Part shown: positions 10,110 through 19,982 of the stretch, piece by piece
How positions within the stretch are numbered: the stretch's first letter is position 1
Layout of the letters: each line of letters begins with the position of its first letter
Assembly (NCBI GenBank): GCA_026388335.1
Contig: JAPLJZ010000245.1
Span: 1-64,000, forward strand
Reading direction: 5' to 3'
Length of the DNA stretch: 64,000 nt
Source of the DNA: Deltaproteobacteria bacterium
GTDB taxonomy: Bacteria > Desulfobacterota > Syntrophia > Syntrophales > UBA8958
Translations under genes and position numbers: made by a program
The notes under the pieces: generated by a model
Databases searched by the model: none
Told to the model about the DNA's origin: nothing
What the model saw: the letters and a program-made list of their open reading frames with translations, nothing else

Positions 10110-11155
10110 ACCGATTTATATTCAGTAGGGGCTTCCGGCGCGACGGCATCCGGCAGTTCGGGCCAAGGAAAGCATTCCAGATGGAGCTTTTTCAGAACCT
10201 CTTTTGCTTTGTCTATCCGGTGTCCTGAGGCATAAAAGGGGTAAGTATAGGGAACGACTTGTGCCGATAGGGTGGCGAAGACTGGTTCAAAATCGTTCTG
10301 TCTCATAACAGAATCAAGCAAACGATACAATCCTCGACGACGCGATATTTCCTGTTCCACATCCAGATAATCGAGAGAATACCGGAGTTCTATACAGGGT
10401 GCGGCGTTTACCGGCAATCTAAATTCCGCATCGGGTGCTGACGGTGCGATCCAATGTCCGGTTGTGATCTTTCTTACTGTTCGGATGAATAAAGAAAGAT
10501 ACCTGATCATCCGGAGGTTGATGAACCATGATGATTTTTTCAAAAAAAGCTTCGTCGCAAACGAAATGGACATCCCTGCCTGCTTTATTTCGATTTGTGG
10601 TTTGATCGTATAGCTCTTATCACAGGCGTTGACAACCATGGCTGCACCATTCTGGAGCATTAACGTTTTCCTTAAACTGAAAATTCCGATATCCCCCCGG
10701 GTGCCGAGCGCTTGCCCTTCTTCATCATGGCTCAGGAAGCCGTGGGCGTTATCTTCGATCAGGACGGCGCCTGTTCTCTTGCAATATCGGTGGAAAGGTT
10801 CAAGTTTCTGTGGAAAACCGAAGTAATTGACCGCAAGTATGACCTTTGCCCACGGCAAGGAATCAGGATCGTCCGCAAGTTGCGTATGCTTATCTACATT
10901 GTAATAACTGGGAATTGCGCCGATTGTGTTGATGGCGGACAAGAGATCCCGGCAGATAAAGCCGGGAATAAGGACTTTATCGTCTTTCACAATACCCGCA
11001 GCCTGAAGGGCTTCAAAAAGAGCCCATCGACAGTAGCCAAAGTAGCGAACAGGATGTCGGCCGATGAAGTCATCAAAGCTCCAAGATACCTTTCGGGATG
11101 GGGGAAAATACAGTTTATGAATATATCCGGCGATATCCTTCGGGGATACTGTCAT
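10085..11155 (-). CDS. DegT/DnrJ/EryC1/StrS-like aminotransferase family protein
   Basis: LIPGFICRDLLSAI.., LIEDNAHGFLS, IGIFSLRKTLMLQNGAAMVV (candidate PLP Lys). Confidence 0.75.
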   Translation of the reverse strand: MTVSPKDIAGYIHKLYFPPSRKVSWSFDDFIGRHPVRYFGYCRWALFEALQAAGIVKDDKVLIPGFICRDLLSAINTIGAIPSYYNVDKHTQLADDPDSLPWAKVILAVNYFGFPQKLEPFHRYCKRTGAVLIEDNAHGFLSHDEEGQALGTRGDIGIFSLRKTLMLQNGAAMVVNACDKSYTIKPQIEIKQAGMSISFATKLFLKKSSWFINLRMIRYLSLFIRTVRKITTGHWIAPSAPDAEFRLPVNAAPCIELRYSLDYLDVEQEISRRRGLYRLLDSVMRQNDFEPVFATLSAQVVPYTYPFYASGHRIDKAKEVLKKLHLECFPWPELPDAVAPEAPTEYKSVWMIPFLW

Positions 11156-12117
11156 GCCGGTACATTCTTTGAACAGGACGTTAGCGGAGGCGATATTCGT
11201 GATTCAATACATATTTGCCCCTGCCTGGCGAACAAAGAAGCCACTCGAGACAAACTTATAGAAATAAACTGTTCCAGCTTTACAGGATACCGCTCAGGTA
11301 TTACATGGAGATCCGGATGAAAAAAAAGTTCTGAATACCGAAAATCCATACTCGCCTGCCCCGACCGAAAGGTGTGCCACTTTCTGATCCACTCCGCCCT
11401 GGACAGGCGGTTCAATTCCCATTGTCCAGTATGACCCCGGCGGTGCAGGCGTTTACCTAAAAGCCGATAGATTAGGCGGTGCAATATGGCTGGCTGCAGG
11501 TTGTAGATTTCCATGATGAATGACTTAGATAGAATGCGGTTCATTTCCTTTTGAAAGCGTTCAAAGACACTATCGGGGAAATGCTGAATCGTCTGGACAG
11601 ACCATACCCCCGATATGGATCCATCTCTAATCGGCAATTCAGAAGCATTGGCACAGACGAGCAGGACATTGCTGTCTTCACCCAAAATGCTTTTTGCAAT
11701 GAGAAGATTCCCAAGAGACATGTCGATCCCGATGATTCTGACATTTTCGTCAATCATCTCTGACCAGTGCCAGCCATATCCGATACCCACATCGAGCATC
11801 CAGGAATCCGGCGATAAACGGGATCGAAAATTATCCGCATGTATCCTCATAACAGGGATACAATGATGTTCACCGGCGAACCTGAGGAGATCATACTTCT
11901 CACGGCTGACATATTTAGCGGCAATACTATCCCTAAATAATTTCTCATCATTTTGACTACGGCTATCATCATTTAAAAAGATAGGGATGCCATTATGAAT
12001 GGGAAATAGCTTTTGACAACACAGGCATGTTAAATGATTCCCCATGTCCTGCAAATTTAGAGACCCTTTGCAGATGGGACATGCAAGGATACATTCAACT
12101 GCTTCGGACAATAACAC
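11152..12117 (-). CDS. SAM-dependent methyltransferase with N-terminal Trm112-like domain
   Basis: CPICKGSLNLQDMGNHLTCLCCQKLFPIHNGIPIFL then SWMLDVGIGYGWHW. Confidence 0.8.
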   Translation of the reverse strand: MLLSEAVECILACPICKGSLNLQDMGNHLTCLCCQKLFPIHNGIPIFLNDDSRSQNDEKLFRDSIAAKYVSREKYDLLRFAGEHHCIPVMRIHADNFRSRLSPDSWMLDVGIGYGWHWSEMIDENVRIIGIDMSLGNLLIAKSILGEDSNVLLVCANASELPIRDGSISGVWSVQTIQHFPDSVFERFQKEMNRILSKSFIMEIYNLQPAILHRLIYRLLGKRLHRRGHTGQWELNRLSRAEWIRKWHTFRSGQASMDFRYSELFFHPDLHVIPERYPVKLEQFISISLSRVASLFARQGQICIESRISPPLTSCSKNVPA

Positions 12118-12175
12118 AAATATTCCTTATTAATACGTCCTGCTCTATAAGTGGCCTTTATCCGTCAACTTAAAA

Positions 12176-13192
12176 TCATAATTTTATTTTAACCGCATTC
12201 AAGAACATAAAGAGCCAAGATTTCAAGTTAAACAGATCACACGTCAAGGAAGTGAAAAAATATTGGCGAGCCGCCCTATGGTTACCTGATCGCATAAAGG
12301 CCCGACCTCCGCCACGAACAATGTCAGCACGACGTTTACGTATGAGATATTTATATAGAGGCGTCTTCGGCTGCCACTCTTGAAAATGGGCATTCACTAC
12401 GTTAAGGTTATGTTGGCAATGTTCAGCTATTTTGGCGGTAATTCCCTGACCGAATACACGATAAACACCAAGAACAACATTTATATATGCAAAGCTGCAA
12501 TTGATTTTTGCCAGACGTAGCCAAAAATCATAGTCTTCAACGCCGTTAAAGGACAAATCTTCAGAAAACCCCCCTACTATCAAAGCTTTGTCTTTTTTTA
12601 CTACGGTAGCTGAAGTCGAAATTGAGTTCCCTTTATATAAAAGATCTCGATATGATTTATAAGGGCCACAATAATTACGTCTTATTTTCCGACCATTTTC
12701 TTCTATCCATTCATCATGGCATATAAGATCCAGGTTAGGTGATTTTTTTAAATGCTGCAAAACATTTTCAAGTTTCGGCTCCAACCACACATCATCGGCA
12801 TCCAGGAAGGCAATGTAACTGCCTGAAGACGAATTGATACCCGTATTTCTCGCTCCTCCTATGCCTTTATTTTCCTGACGAACGATTTTCACATGAATGG
12901 CCGGATGTGCATTTGCCCAACCCTTGACCCTGTCATATGTACCATCCGTTGATCCATCATCTACAACAACGATCTCATAATCCGATACGGATTGCTGATC
13001 AATTGAATTCAATGCATCTTCAATAAATAACTCGGCATTATATGCGGGAACCACAACGCTGATAAAGGGTACAGGTGGCAACAATCTATATCCTAATCTG
13101 TTGTTATCACTTTGACATAATAAGATTTTGAATTTGTGCCGCAATCCTTGTACTTGATTGTCCATCGGTTCTGTAAAAACACATTCTTTCAA
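12176..13192 (-). CDS. family 2 glycosyltransferase
   Basis: PFISVVVPAYNAELFIEDALNSI..VVDDGSTDGT..FLDADDVW. ORF-track start overlaps the upstream gene by 86 nt, so the true start is probably internal. Confidence 0.88.
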   Translation of the reverse strand: MKECVFTEPMDNQVQGLRHKFKILLCQSDNNRLGYRLLPPVPFISVVVPAYNAELFIEDALNSIDQQSVSDYEIVVVDDGSTDGTYDRVKGWANAHPAIHVKIVRQENKGIGGARNTGINSSSGSYIAFLDADDVWLEPKLENVLQHLKKSPNLDLICHDEWIEENGRKIRRNYCGPYKSYRDLLYKGNSISTSATVVKKDKALIVGGFSEDLSFNGVEDYDFWLRLAKINCSFAYINVVLGVYRVFGQGITAKIAEHCQHNLNVVNAHFQEWQPKTPLYKYLIRKRRADIVRGGGRAFMRSGNHRAARQYFFTSLTCDLFNLKSWLFMFLNAVKIKL

Positions 13193-14990
13193 CCATGGTT
13201 TTGGCTTCGAGACTAGGGCTGAATACCTGCGGATTCCTGGTAAAGGTCTTCAGAGATATCGCCAAATCGCTTACTGAAGTAAATGAAGGTATTGCAATCT
13301 CGATATCACGGAAGCTTGATCCGTTAAAGGCTGCCGATCGCCACTGCCACACGGGGATTCCTTTCAAGAAGGCCTCTTCGGCTACAGTGGAGAACGTAAA
13401 CAAAATCAAGGCCGCATCTTCCAGGTCCTCTTCGAGCGTTCCTGTCGTACTTTGAATCTGCTTCCTGAATTTATGGAAATCCGGATGTTCTTCCATTTTT
13501 GCCAAGGGATGGCTTCTGAGATGGAGTTCTACATCGGGAATTCTCTTTGCTGCGATGGTAACGGCTTCAACCATATCCATTTCCAAATCCCGGTCTGTGG
13601 TTGCAACCATTAATAGTTTTGATTTCCGGGTTCTTGCTTTTTTACCATGAGATTTTTCATCTTGGAGGTGCTCATATCTCGAAGAGCCTGTTAGTAAAAC
13701 CTTCTCAGCGGGAAAACCACATTCCTCGAATATAGTTCTGCCTAATTCCCCCATGGCAAAGACATAATCAGGTTTTGGCAAAGGGCAATCATCGGGACGT
13801 CCCCGGAACTCCAATTCCGGATCCAGTCGAAGATAGGTCTTCTCACGGCTGTAACTTGCATGTTGCATGGAAACCAATACCGTGTCCGGGGAACCTTGCC
13901 GGGCGCCAATGTAAAAAGCCCTTGAATACGGAAACAGCTCTAAAAATGTAAGGGCTATTTTGGGCTTGTAACGGGCAAAAGCACGTCCGCAGGCCATAGC
14001 CACAAGACAGCAATTAGGCAGTGAAGAGTTCAAGAAGTTGCAAGCAAGGTTTCTTTTGAATAACGGGAACAGATCAAAACGATTCTCGAAAAATATTTTC
14101 CTAAATTCAGATTTCCGAGAAAAAGTTAGATATGTGACTGCTGGATGAAAATTCCAGAATGTGCCGAAATCACGGATCGTCAGATACTTCTGGAGGAAAA
14201 GGAGTTCATTATACGGACGTGCCGTCAGCAGGACATCCTTTACTCGGCGGTTTTTCATTCCCGGCTCATAGTCTGGTGAGAACCAGAGAAACCACGCCTT
14301 CTTCAACCCCCTTTCTTCAAGGATCCCGGGGAGTGATTTAAAATACCTGTCGTCTAAGGTTCCATTTCCATCTCTTATGCTCCAATCCCAGAAACCTTCG
14401 AGAACGAGTTCCACGTCACATTCCGTATCGGCTATCAAGGATTTGACCATGTACCAGTAGTAGAGCTGGGTGATGAAGGTTCTCGTCCTGGAAAGGATTG
14501 CTCTGAGAGAGGCATAGAAAAGAGAAACCCTTGCCGTATGGTGATGTTCTGTAGGGTATTTGCTGCTTATAACTTCAACAATCATAGAGTCTGCATGCCA
14601 CAAGATCAATTTGTCAGCAGACATTTCTGACGCGACTTTGTCAATGGAAAGAATTTTTATCAGGTGATTAAAGGTCGGGTCAGCTTCACAATCCTTTACA
14701 GAATCAAGGTGATACCACCACTTGCTAAAGCCGTTTTTGTATTTAAGTGATTCGCGTAGACTTTTTCCTTTGCGAACTCTTTCAGCCCCGATACGGGCCA
14801 CCACCCGCGTGTATATTTTCAGGGCATCGTTCTTTACATCTTGGGCAATCCTTCTCCCGGAAATAACATGATCGGTTCCGTATTCTTGGATACATTCTTC
14901 TTCCCGTGATGGAGAGAGAAAGCTGAGAATCTTAATCTTTTCCGGCAACTTAGATGGCATCGCCCAACATACACAGAGTGCATTTTTCAT
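13107..14990 (-). CDS. surface-carbohydrate biosynthesis GT-B-like transferase (resembles the O_ant_LIC13510 type)
   Basis: 627 aa; KLLMVATTDRDLEMDM..ELHLRSHPLAKMEEHPDF, ALILFTFSTVAEEAFLKGIPVW. Family name from memory. Confidence 0.6.
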   Translation of the reverse strand: MKNALCVCWAMPSKLPEKIKILSFLSPSREEECIQEYGTDHVISGRRIAQDVKNDALKIYTRVVARIGAERVRKGKSLRESLKYKNGFSKWWYHLDSVKDCEADPTFNHLIKILSIDKVASEMSADKLILWHADSMIVEVISSKYPTEHHHTARVSLFYASLRAILSRTRTFITQLYYWYMVKSLIADTECDVELVLEGFWDWSIRDGNGTLDDRYFKSLPGILEERGLKKAWFLWFSPDYEPGMKNRRVKDVLLTARPYNELLFLQKYLTIRDFGTFWNFHPAVTYLTFSRKSEFRKIFFENRFDLFPLFKRNLACNFLNSSLPNCCLVAMACGRAFARYKPKIALTFLELFPYSRAFYIGARQGSPDTVLVSMQHASYSREKTYLRLDPELEFRGRPDDCPLPKPDYVFAMGELGRTIFEECGFPAEKVLLTGSSRYEHLQDEKSHGKKARTRKSKLLMVATTDRDLEMDMVEAVTIAAKRIPDVELHLRSHPLAKMEEHPDFHKFRKQIQSTTGTLEEDLEDAALILFTFSTVAEEAFLKGIPVWQWRSAAFNGSSFRDIEIAIPSFTSVSDLAISLKTFTRNPQVFSPSLEAKTMVERMCFYRTDGQSSTRIAAQIQNLIMSK

Positions 14991-15016
14991 CTGAATAAAG
15001 ATGTATTTACCTGGGA

Positions 15017-15784
15017 TTAAAAGACCGGTGGAAGAAATTCATTGGCAGCACAAAGAGATAATACATACTCATGAACCGAAGGTGACCACACTGTCTGCCC
15101 CCCGGCTGCTTTTACAATCGCTATACCAGCCGCCACATCCCAGAGCCTGATATCTTTTTCGTAATAGCAATCGGCCCTGCCTGCCGCCACATAAGCCAGC
15201 GACAGCGCTGCAGAACCGATAAGACGGATCTTCCTGTATCGTTGTATCTGTTCCACAAGCCGTTGCAAGGCATAGGAAGAAAAGTCGGTACTGACGGGAA
15301 ATCCGGTACAGAGAACAGCCGCAGAAATATCAAGAGCGGCACTGGTCCGGATGGGATGGCTATTTAATGAAGCCCCTATTCCGACAATACCGCTGAAAAG
15401 CTCTTCCCGATTAAAATCATAGATTGCCCCGAGCAGCGGGGTCTCGCCACACCACAAGCCGATGGAAGTACAGCATATCGGGATATCCCTCAGATAATTT
15501 AGGCTACCATCGAGCGGATCCACAATCCAACAAAGATCCGTATCCTTTTGCCTCCCTTCAACCCAGCCCCGCTCCTCGGACAAAATCGGGAATGAAGATC
15601 TCTCCATCAGAAACCGAATGAAGATCTCCTCCGATTTTTTATCGGCAATCAACTTCACATCTTTTCCTTCATCAAACTCAACTACGACACCCGATGCGCG
15701 AAAATCTTTCAGGAAGACGCCAGCCTTTATGGCTGCTTCACAGGCGATAGATAACAGATCATTCAGGTCATTTTCATTCAGCAT
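15017..15784 (-). CDS. inositol monophosphatase family protein
   Basis: ILSEERG, WIVDPLDGSLNYLRDIP, RLWDVAAGIAIVKAAGG. Confidence 0.88.
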   Translation of the reverse strand: MLNENDLNDLLSIACEAAIKAGVFLKDFRASGVVVEFDEGKDVKLIADKKSEEIFIRFLMERSSFPILSEERGWVEGRQKDTDLCWIVDPLDGSLNYLRDIPICCTSIGLWCGETPLLGAIYDFNREELFSGIVGIGASLNSHPIRTSAALDISAAVLCTGFPVSTDFSSYALQRLVEQIQRYRKIRLIGSAALSLAYVAAGRADCYYEKDIRLWDVAAGIAIVKAAGGQTVWSPSVHEYVLSLCAANEFLPPVF

Positions 15785-15790
15785 TATATG

Positions 15791-16720
15791 TTATTCCCGT
15801 GTTTTAAGATCAGCCAGGGCAAAAAGGAGATTTTCCGCAGCCTGCATCTCCATTAGGCTGCGGCACTGGGCGGCATACGAACCGATGTGCGGCGTCAGGA
15901 TGACTTGGGGAAAGCTTTTGAGAGGTCCGTCATAGGGCTCCCGTGAAAAGGTATCGAGCCAGGCCCCGGAAACTGTCCCATTTATAAGGGCATTGAGCAA
16001 CTCATTCTCATCAATTAATGCACCGCGCGAAGCATTCAACAAGATGACGCCCGGCTTCATCAGAGAAAAGGCCTCCCTGCCGAGGAGTTCCCGGTCACCG
16101 CTTGCATGAAGAGTGATCACATCGGCCTGGTGCAAGGCATCCTGTAGTGAAAGTGATTCGCAACCGTCTTGAATGGAAGTATCTGCAAAAGGATCGACTA
16201 TGATGAGTCTCGGTCTGAAGGGGCGCAATAATTGCGCCACCGCCTGCCCAATTCTGCCATACCCGACAATCACCACCGCTTTGTCTCTGAGCTGAAACCC
16301 CGTCATCTTTTTCCAGGCGCCTTCGCTGAGAGCCCGGCTCATCTCCGGAACCTGGCGACACAGCAGAATCATCATGGCGACGGCTAATTCCGCCACTGCC
16401 TCCGTTGGGGCATCCGGAGTATTGAATACCATTATTCCCAAATTTTTTGCAGTTACAAGATCGACATTATCGAGGCCTGCTCCGCATCGGGAAATGGCAC
16501 GAAGCTGTGATTTTTCAAGAACATCCTTATCCAGGGATTCAAGGCCTGCCAGAACTCCCACCACGCCGGGTAGCAAAGCAGTCAACTCTCTTCTGTTCAG
16601 TTTTCTACCATAAGGATTGACAATGATATCAAGACCAGCCCGTTGAAGCAGCTCCAGGGGGGCACTGTCTATGACAGCGAATGTTGAAGGGGCTATCAGG
16701 ATTTTTGTCTTCTCTTTCAT
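15791..16720 (-). CDS. D-isomer-specific 2-hydroxyacid dehydrogenase (phosphoglycerate dehydrogenase-like)
   Basis: AVVIVGYGRIGQAVAQLLRPF, LMKPGVILLNASRGALIDENELL, VILTPHIGSY. Confidence 0.88.
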   Translation of the reverse strand: MKEKTKILIAPSTFAVIDSAPLELLQRAGLDIIVNPYGRKLNRRELTALLPGVVGVLAGLESLDKDVLEKSQLRAISRCGAGLDNVDLVTAKNLGIMVFNTPDAPTEAVAELAVAMMILLCRQVPEMSRALSEGAWKKMTGFQLRDKAVVIVGYGRIGQAVAQLLRPFRPRLIIVDPFADTSIQDGCESLSLQDALHQADVITLHASGDRELLGREAFSLMKPGVILLNASRGALIDENELLNALINGTVSGAWLDTFSREPYDGPLKSFPQVILTPHIGSYAAQCRSLMEMQAAENLLFALADLKTRE

Positions 16721-16748
16721 CTCATCTCACTTTTCTTGGAAGCGATCA

Positions 16749-17387
16749 TTACTCGCCCTTTTCGTTATCAGACCGTTTTTGCAGGTAGTACTGGAGCCAA
16801 TGGGAAATCATATGATCGATGACCAGGTGGATATCCTCGACAGGACCGTATTCCCCTTTCGGTGTTTCAACAAGAATGGATATATCGCATATTTTTTTCA
16901 GACTACCCCCATCGAAACCGAGGAGACCGATAACCCGCCCGCCATGCTCTTTAACCCATTCCGCGGCCATAACAACATTAGGGGAATTTCCGCTTGCCGA
17001 TATGGCGATCAGCATATCTCCGGGGCGATAATGCATTTGAAGCTGGTTGACAAACAGGTTTTGATAACCAGAATCATTGGCTATCGCCGTCGAAACGGAG
17101 ATGTTCTCACACAGCGACATAACGCGATAGGGAAGATCCGTTCCGGATTTTTTAAATACATCAATGCCAATATCGTTTACCATATGCATGGCAGTAGCCG
17201 CAGAACCGCCATTGCCGATAATGTAAATCGTATGATGATTCTTACGGGTCCGCTCCAGTTCATCAACAAAGGCTCCAATCGCTTTTGTGTCAAGCCTGTT
17301 CATTAGACTGGAAAGATAATGGATGTACTTCCTTACAAATTCTTCCACATCACTACATTCAGTGTAGATCCGTTTGATATTATTCAT
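16749..17387 (-). CDS. SIS-domain phosphosugar isomerase (GmhA-like)
   Basis: IYIIGNGGSAATAMHMVNDIG, LIAISASGNSPNVVMAAEW. Confidence 0.85.
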   Translation of the reverse strand: MNNIKRIYTECSDVEEFVRKYIHYLSSLMNRLDTKAIGAFVDELERTRKNHHTIYIIGNGGSAATAMHMVNDIGIDVFKKSGTDLPYRVMSLCENISVSTAIANDSGYQNLFVNQLQMHYRPGDMLIAISASGNSPNVVMAAEWVKEHGGRVIGLLGFDGGSLKKICDISILVETPKGEYGPVEDIHLVIDHMISHWLQYYLQKRSDNEKGE

Positions 17388-17456
17388 AGCTGTTCATCCA
17401 CCCTTGTTTGAATTCCTGCAAACTCATGAACCATGCCGGTGATTATTATCTCAAAG

Positions 17457-18680
17457 CTAAACATTTTTTTGGGGACAGAGAGACATAATGAATTGGACAA
17501 TCCGTTCACATGCCCTGCCGTCTGTACGGGGATAGATAAGATCTCTCATCATCTCACGCCGGGATTTATAATCATCTCTGCCGAAGACAAATATTTCTCT
17601 TATATAATCGAGCAGTTCCGGCCAGCTTTCGGCTTTCGGCCCCGGCAGATGATCATAGTCAGCATAAAGAGGGTTGGCTCTGATGTAGCTATCGTGGTCA
17701 AATTTGGCAAAAATAATCGGCTTATTATAGATCAAATAATCGGCAAACAAGGCAGAGTAATCAGTGATCAGCATATCTGCCTTCCCGAGGAGGTAATTCA
17801 TCTCATCGCCGCTATCATGAAAGCACATCAACCTTTCAAATCCACTCAGATCTGGGATTTTTTGATACATTGCCGTAAACGGGTGAAAACTGAAAGCAAT
17901 CGCAGCATCGATCTCTTTCAGCAGGGTGTCAAGACCCACGGGATCGAATCCGAAATTGAAAATACTGAAGCCATGATCCTTTCTCCACGTCGGGAGAAAG
18001 AGGATCTTCTTCGTCCTGGACCCGTAAAATTTTGCGTATTCTGCTGCATGAAAAAGGATGGGGTCGGAATCGGGTGCAAGCAGGAAATCCGTCTTAGGCG
18101 TGCCCAATGGCAATACCCGGTTGCTGGAGATGTTATAATGGTGCACGGTTGCTGGAGCCGTAAACTCGGATGCCGTAATAGCATAATCTGGTTTTATGAA
18201 ATAGCGCAAGGGCTCGCGCATATGAAAATAGATTTTCCTCAAGAAAGTGACTGTACCAGCGAAGCTCATATCCTTTATCGGATAAATGGAGTGGGACAGA
18301 TTGATCATGATACCCCCTCTGGACACGAACTCGTTGATATCTCCTATCCCATGTGTCACTATAAAATATTTACCCCTCAATGTCTTCCATATCCCACCTA
18401 AGCTATAGACGTAATATGCCGGAAATCCTCCTTTAATAAGCTGATCGGCCAATTTCCGGTTCTTGGTTATCCAAACCGCACTGATATCAGGACAGTGATT
18501 CCTGACAAACAGAAACAGTTGTTTACTGTTACCACGGAAATGCTTTCCGTTCCAACCGCCGAAAAGCCAAAGTACTGGATCTCGCAAAAAAAATCCGGAA
18601 ATATAATAAATGATCAGCAAAGGAACTTGCATGATCATGACTATTAGAGAGAAAAAATGGAATTTAATTCTGGCTGACAC
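17457..18680 (-). CDS. CDP-glycerol glycerophosphotransferase family protein (TagB/TagF-like)
   Basis: YFIVTHGIGD, RVLPLGTPKTDFLL, ILFLPTWRKDHG, MLITDYSALFADYLIYNKPIIF. Confidence 0.85.
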   Translation of the reverse strand: MSARIKFHFFSLIVMIMQVPLLIIYYISGFFLRDPVLWLFGGWNGKHFRGNSKQLFLFVRNHCPDISAVWITKNRKLADQLIKGGFPAYYVYSLGGIWKTLRGKYFIVTHGIGDINEFVSRGGIMINLSHSIYPIKDMSFAGTVTFLRKIYFHMREPLRYFIKPDYAITASEFTAPATVHHYNISSNRVLPLGTPKTDFLLAPDSDPILFHAAEYAKFYGSRTKKILFLPTWRKDHGFSIFNFGFDPVGLDTLLKEIDAAIAFSFHPFTAMYQKIPDLSGFERLMCFHDSGDEMNYLLGKADMLITDYSALFADYLIYNKPIIFAKFDHDSYIRANPLYADYDHLPGPKAESWPELLDYIREIFVFGRDDYKSRREMMRDLIYPRTDGRACERIVQFIMSLCPQKNV

Positions 18681-18692
18681 TTGTCATATTAT

Positions 18693-18717
18693 CCGTGAAA
18701 CTTTCGGTTTCATGCGG
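18693..18717. promoter_or_regulatory. imperfect hairpin in the gap upstream of the TagF-like gene
   Basis: CCG TGAAAC TTTCG GTTTCA TG CGG: 6-bp perfect stem plus 3 bp beyond a 2-nt bulge, 5-nt loop, no T-tract. Confidence 0.35.
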
Positions 18718-18780
18718 GAGACTACCATTGTGATCATTTGATATTAGTGTTGGGAAAAGGGGATTTCCCGAGATTACCTC

Positions 18781-19821
18781 TTATTTTATAAATGAATGAA
18801 CTGCCTTGGCATATTTCTCCCGATATGTTTCATATCCAAGACAATGTTTACAGCACTCAAATGGGGCTCCTCGTGTTCTCATGGTATTAACAAGGGAAAC
18901 AAACCGTTGAAATATATCCTTCATCGATGTACCAATTATATTCGCAAATACCGTCATATTTTTATAGTCAGTACAACAAGCTTTTATATCACCGTTCATC
19001 ATAAATACCGTGGTTTCTGAAAAACATACAGGAGAATCATTGGTTAGCTTCCGGTTATAAAAGTTTACCAAATCAACGAATCGCTTACCTCCAAAAATTA
19101 TTCTATCGTCTGAAGAATGGGCTAATATGAGTTGATTGATGTTTCTCCGACAAGCACTTTCCCCCTCGTAGAGTTCAATGCCTGTCTTTTGTGATATCAA
19201 TCTAATTAAGCTTCTAATGTTAGATCGCTGTTCTTTTAAGGATGCAATTTCTTTGTTGTATGAACGACCAATCACTTTATTGAGAATTATTGAAGCATTG
19301 TAAGAGACTTCAATAGAAATTAAAGTGTCTTTACAATGATTATAAAAATATCTAACGAGTTTGGAAACTCTTTCAATATAATTATCAAAAGATAAGCATT
19401 TTATGCGCAAAGTATCATGATACTGCTTTTCAGTAATAGTTTGTAGTCCTACGATTAAACACTTAGGATTATGAGTTGCGTAATATGATATATTATCTGG
19501 ATAGATTGAACCATTTGTTGCTATCATATAATCTACGTTTCTTTCTTTAAGCGCAGGCAAATAAAATGTGGCGAGCTCAGGAGTTAAAAAAAATTCGTTG
19601 AATTCTGTTAAATCTACATATTCAAGGCCTGAAAGATTAGGAAGATAATCAAGAATCTTTAAATAAAGATCATGGGGGAAATGGGCTTCGCGGATTCTTT
19701 TTGGAAAGGCATCAGGCAGAGAGTGGGGACAATAGCTACATCTCATATTGCATGTGTCTGTTAATGCAATAGCAACACAGCGAATATCATTAATTGTAAA
19801 TAGTTTTTTCGCTCTTTCCAT
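18781..19821 (-). CDS. radical SAM/SPASM-type protein
   Basis: LTDTCNMRCSYCPHSLPD (CxxxCxxC); C-terminal Cys cluster CFSETTVFMMNGDIKACC..FECCKHCLGY. Confidence 0.85.
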   Translation of the reverse strand: MERAKKLFTINDIRCVAIALTDTCNMRCSYCPHSLPDAFPKRIREAHFPHDLYLKILDYLPNLSGLEYVDLTEFNEFFLTPELATFYLPALKERNVDYMIATNGSIYPDNISYYATHNPKCLIVGLQTITEKQYHDTLRIKCLSFDNYIERVSKLVRYFYNHCKDTLISIEVSYNASIILNKVIGRSYNKEIASLKEQRSNIRSLIRLISQKTGIELYEGESACRRNINQLILAHSSDDRIIFGGKRFVDLVNFYNRKLTNDSPVCFSETTVFMMNGDIKACCTDYKNMTVFANIIGTSMKDIFQRFVSLVNTMRTRGAPFECCKHCLGYETYREKYAKAVHSFIK

Positions 19822-19982
19822 GACTATGCTTTTCCCACTCCAACAGCATAAAGTACTCTGAAATATTGCATTTTACTTTCCAGAGATGTCACATAACTTC
19901 CAAAGATTGTTGATAGATATGCGGCAAATCTTAACTACACAATCCAAACGGTAAGAAGATGGTATCGCTACCGAAAAACCAT

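Noticed and set aside
12176-13192. 86-nt overlap between the GT2 gene and the 13107-14990 gene as a real overlapping coding region
   Set aside because: The GT2 domain begins about 40 aa into the ORF, so an internal start is more likely.
15017-15784. IMPase as CysQ (PAP phosphatase) supporting PAPS-dependent sulfation
   Set aside because: The motif is WIVDPLDGSLNY, closer to inositol monophosphatase than the DGTxEF type of CysQ, and it is about 12 kb from the sulfate-activation-type genes.
19921-19982. GGTATCGCTACC (GNRA-loop-like mini hairpin) as a structured RNA
   Set aside because: Only a 4-bp stem; no extended structure seen.
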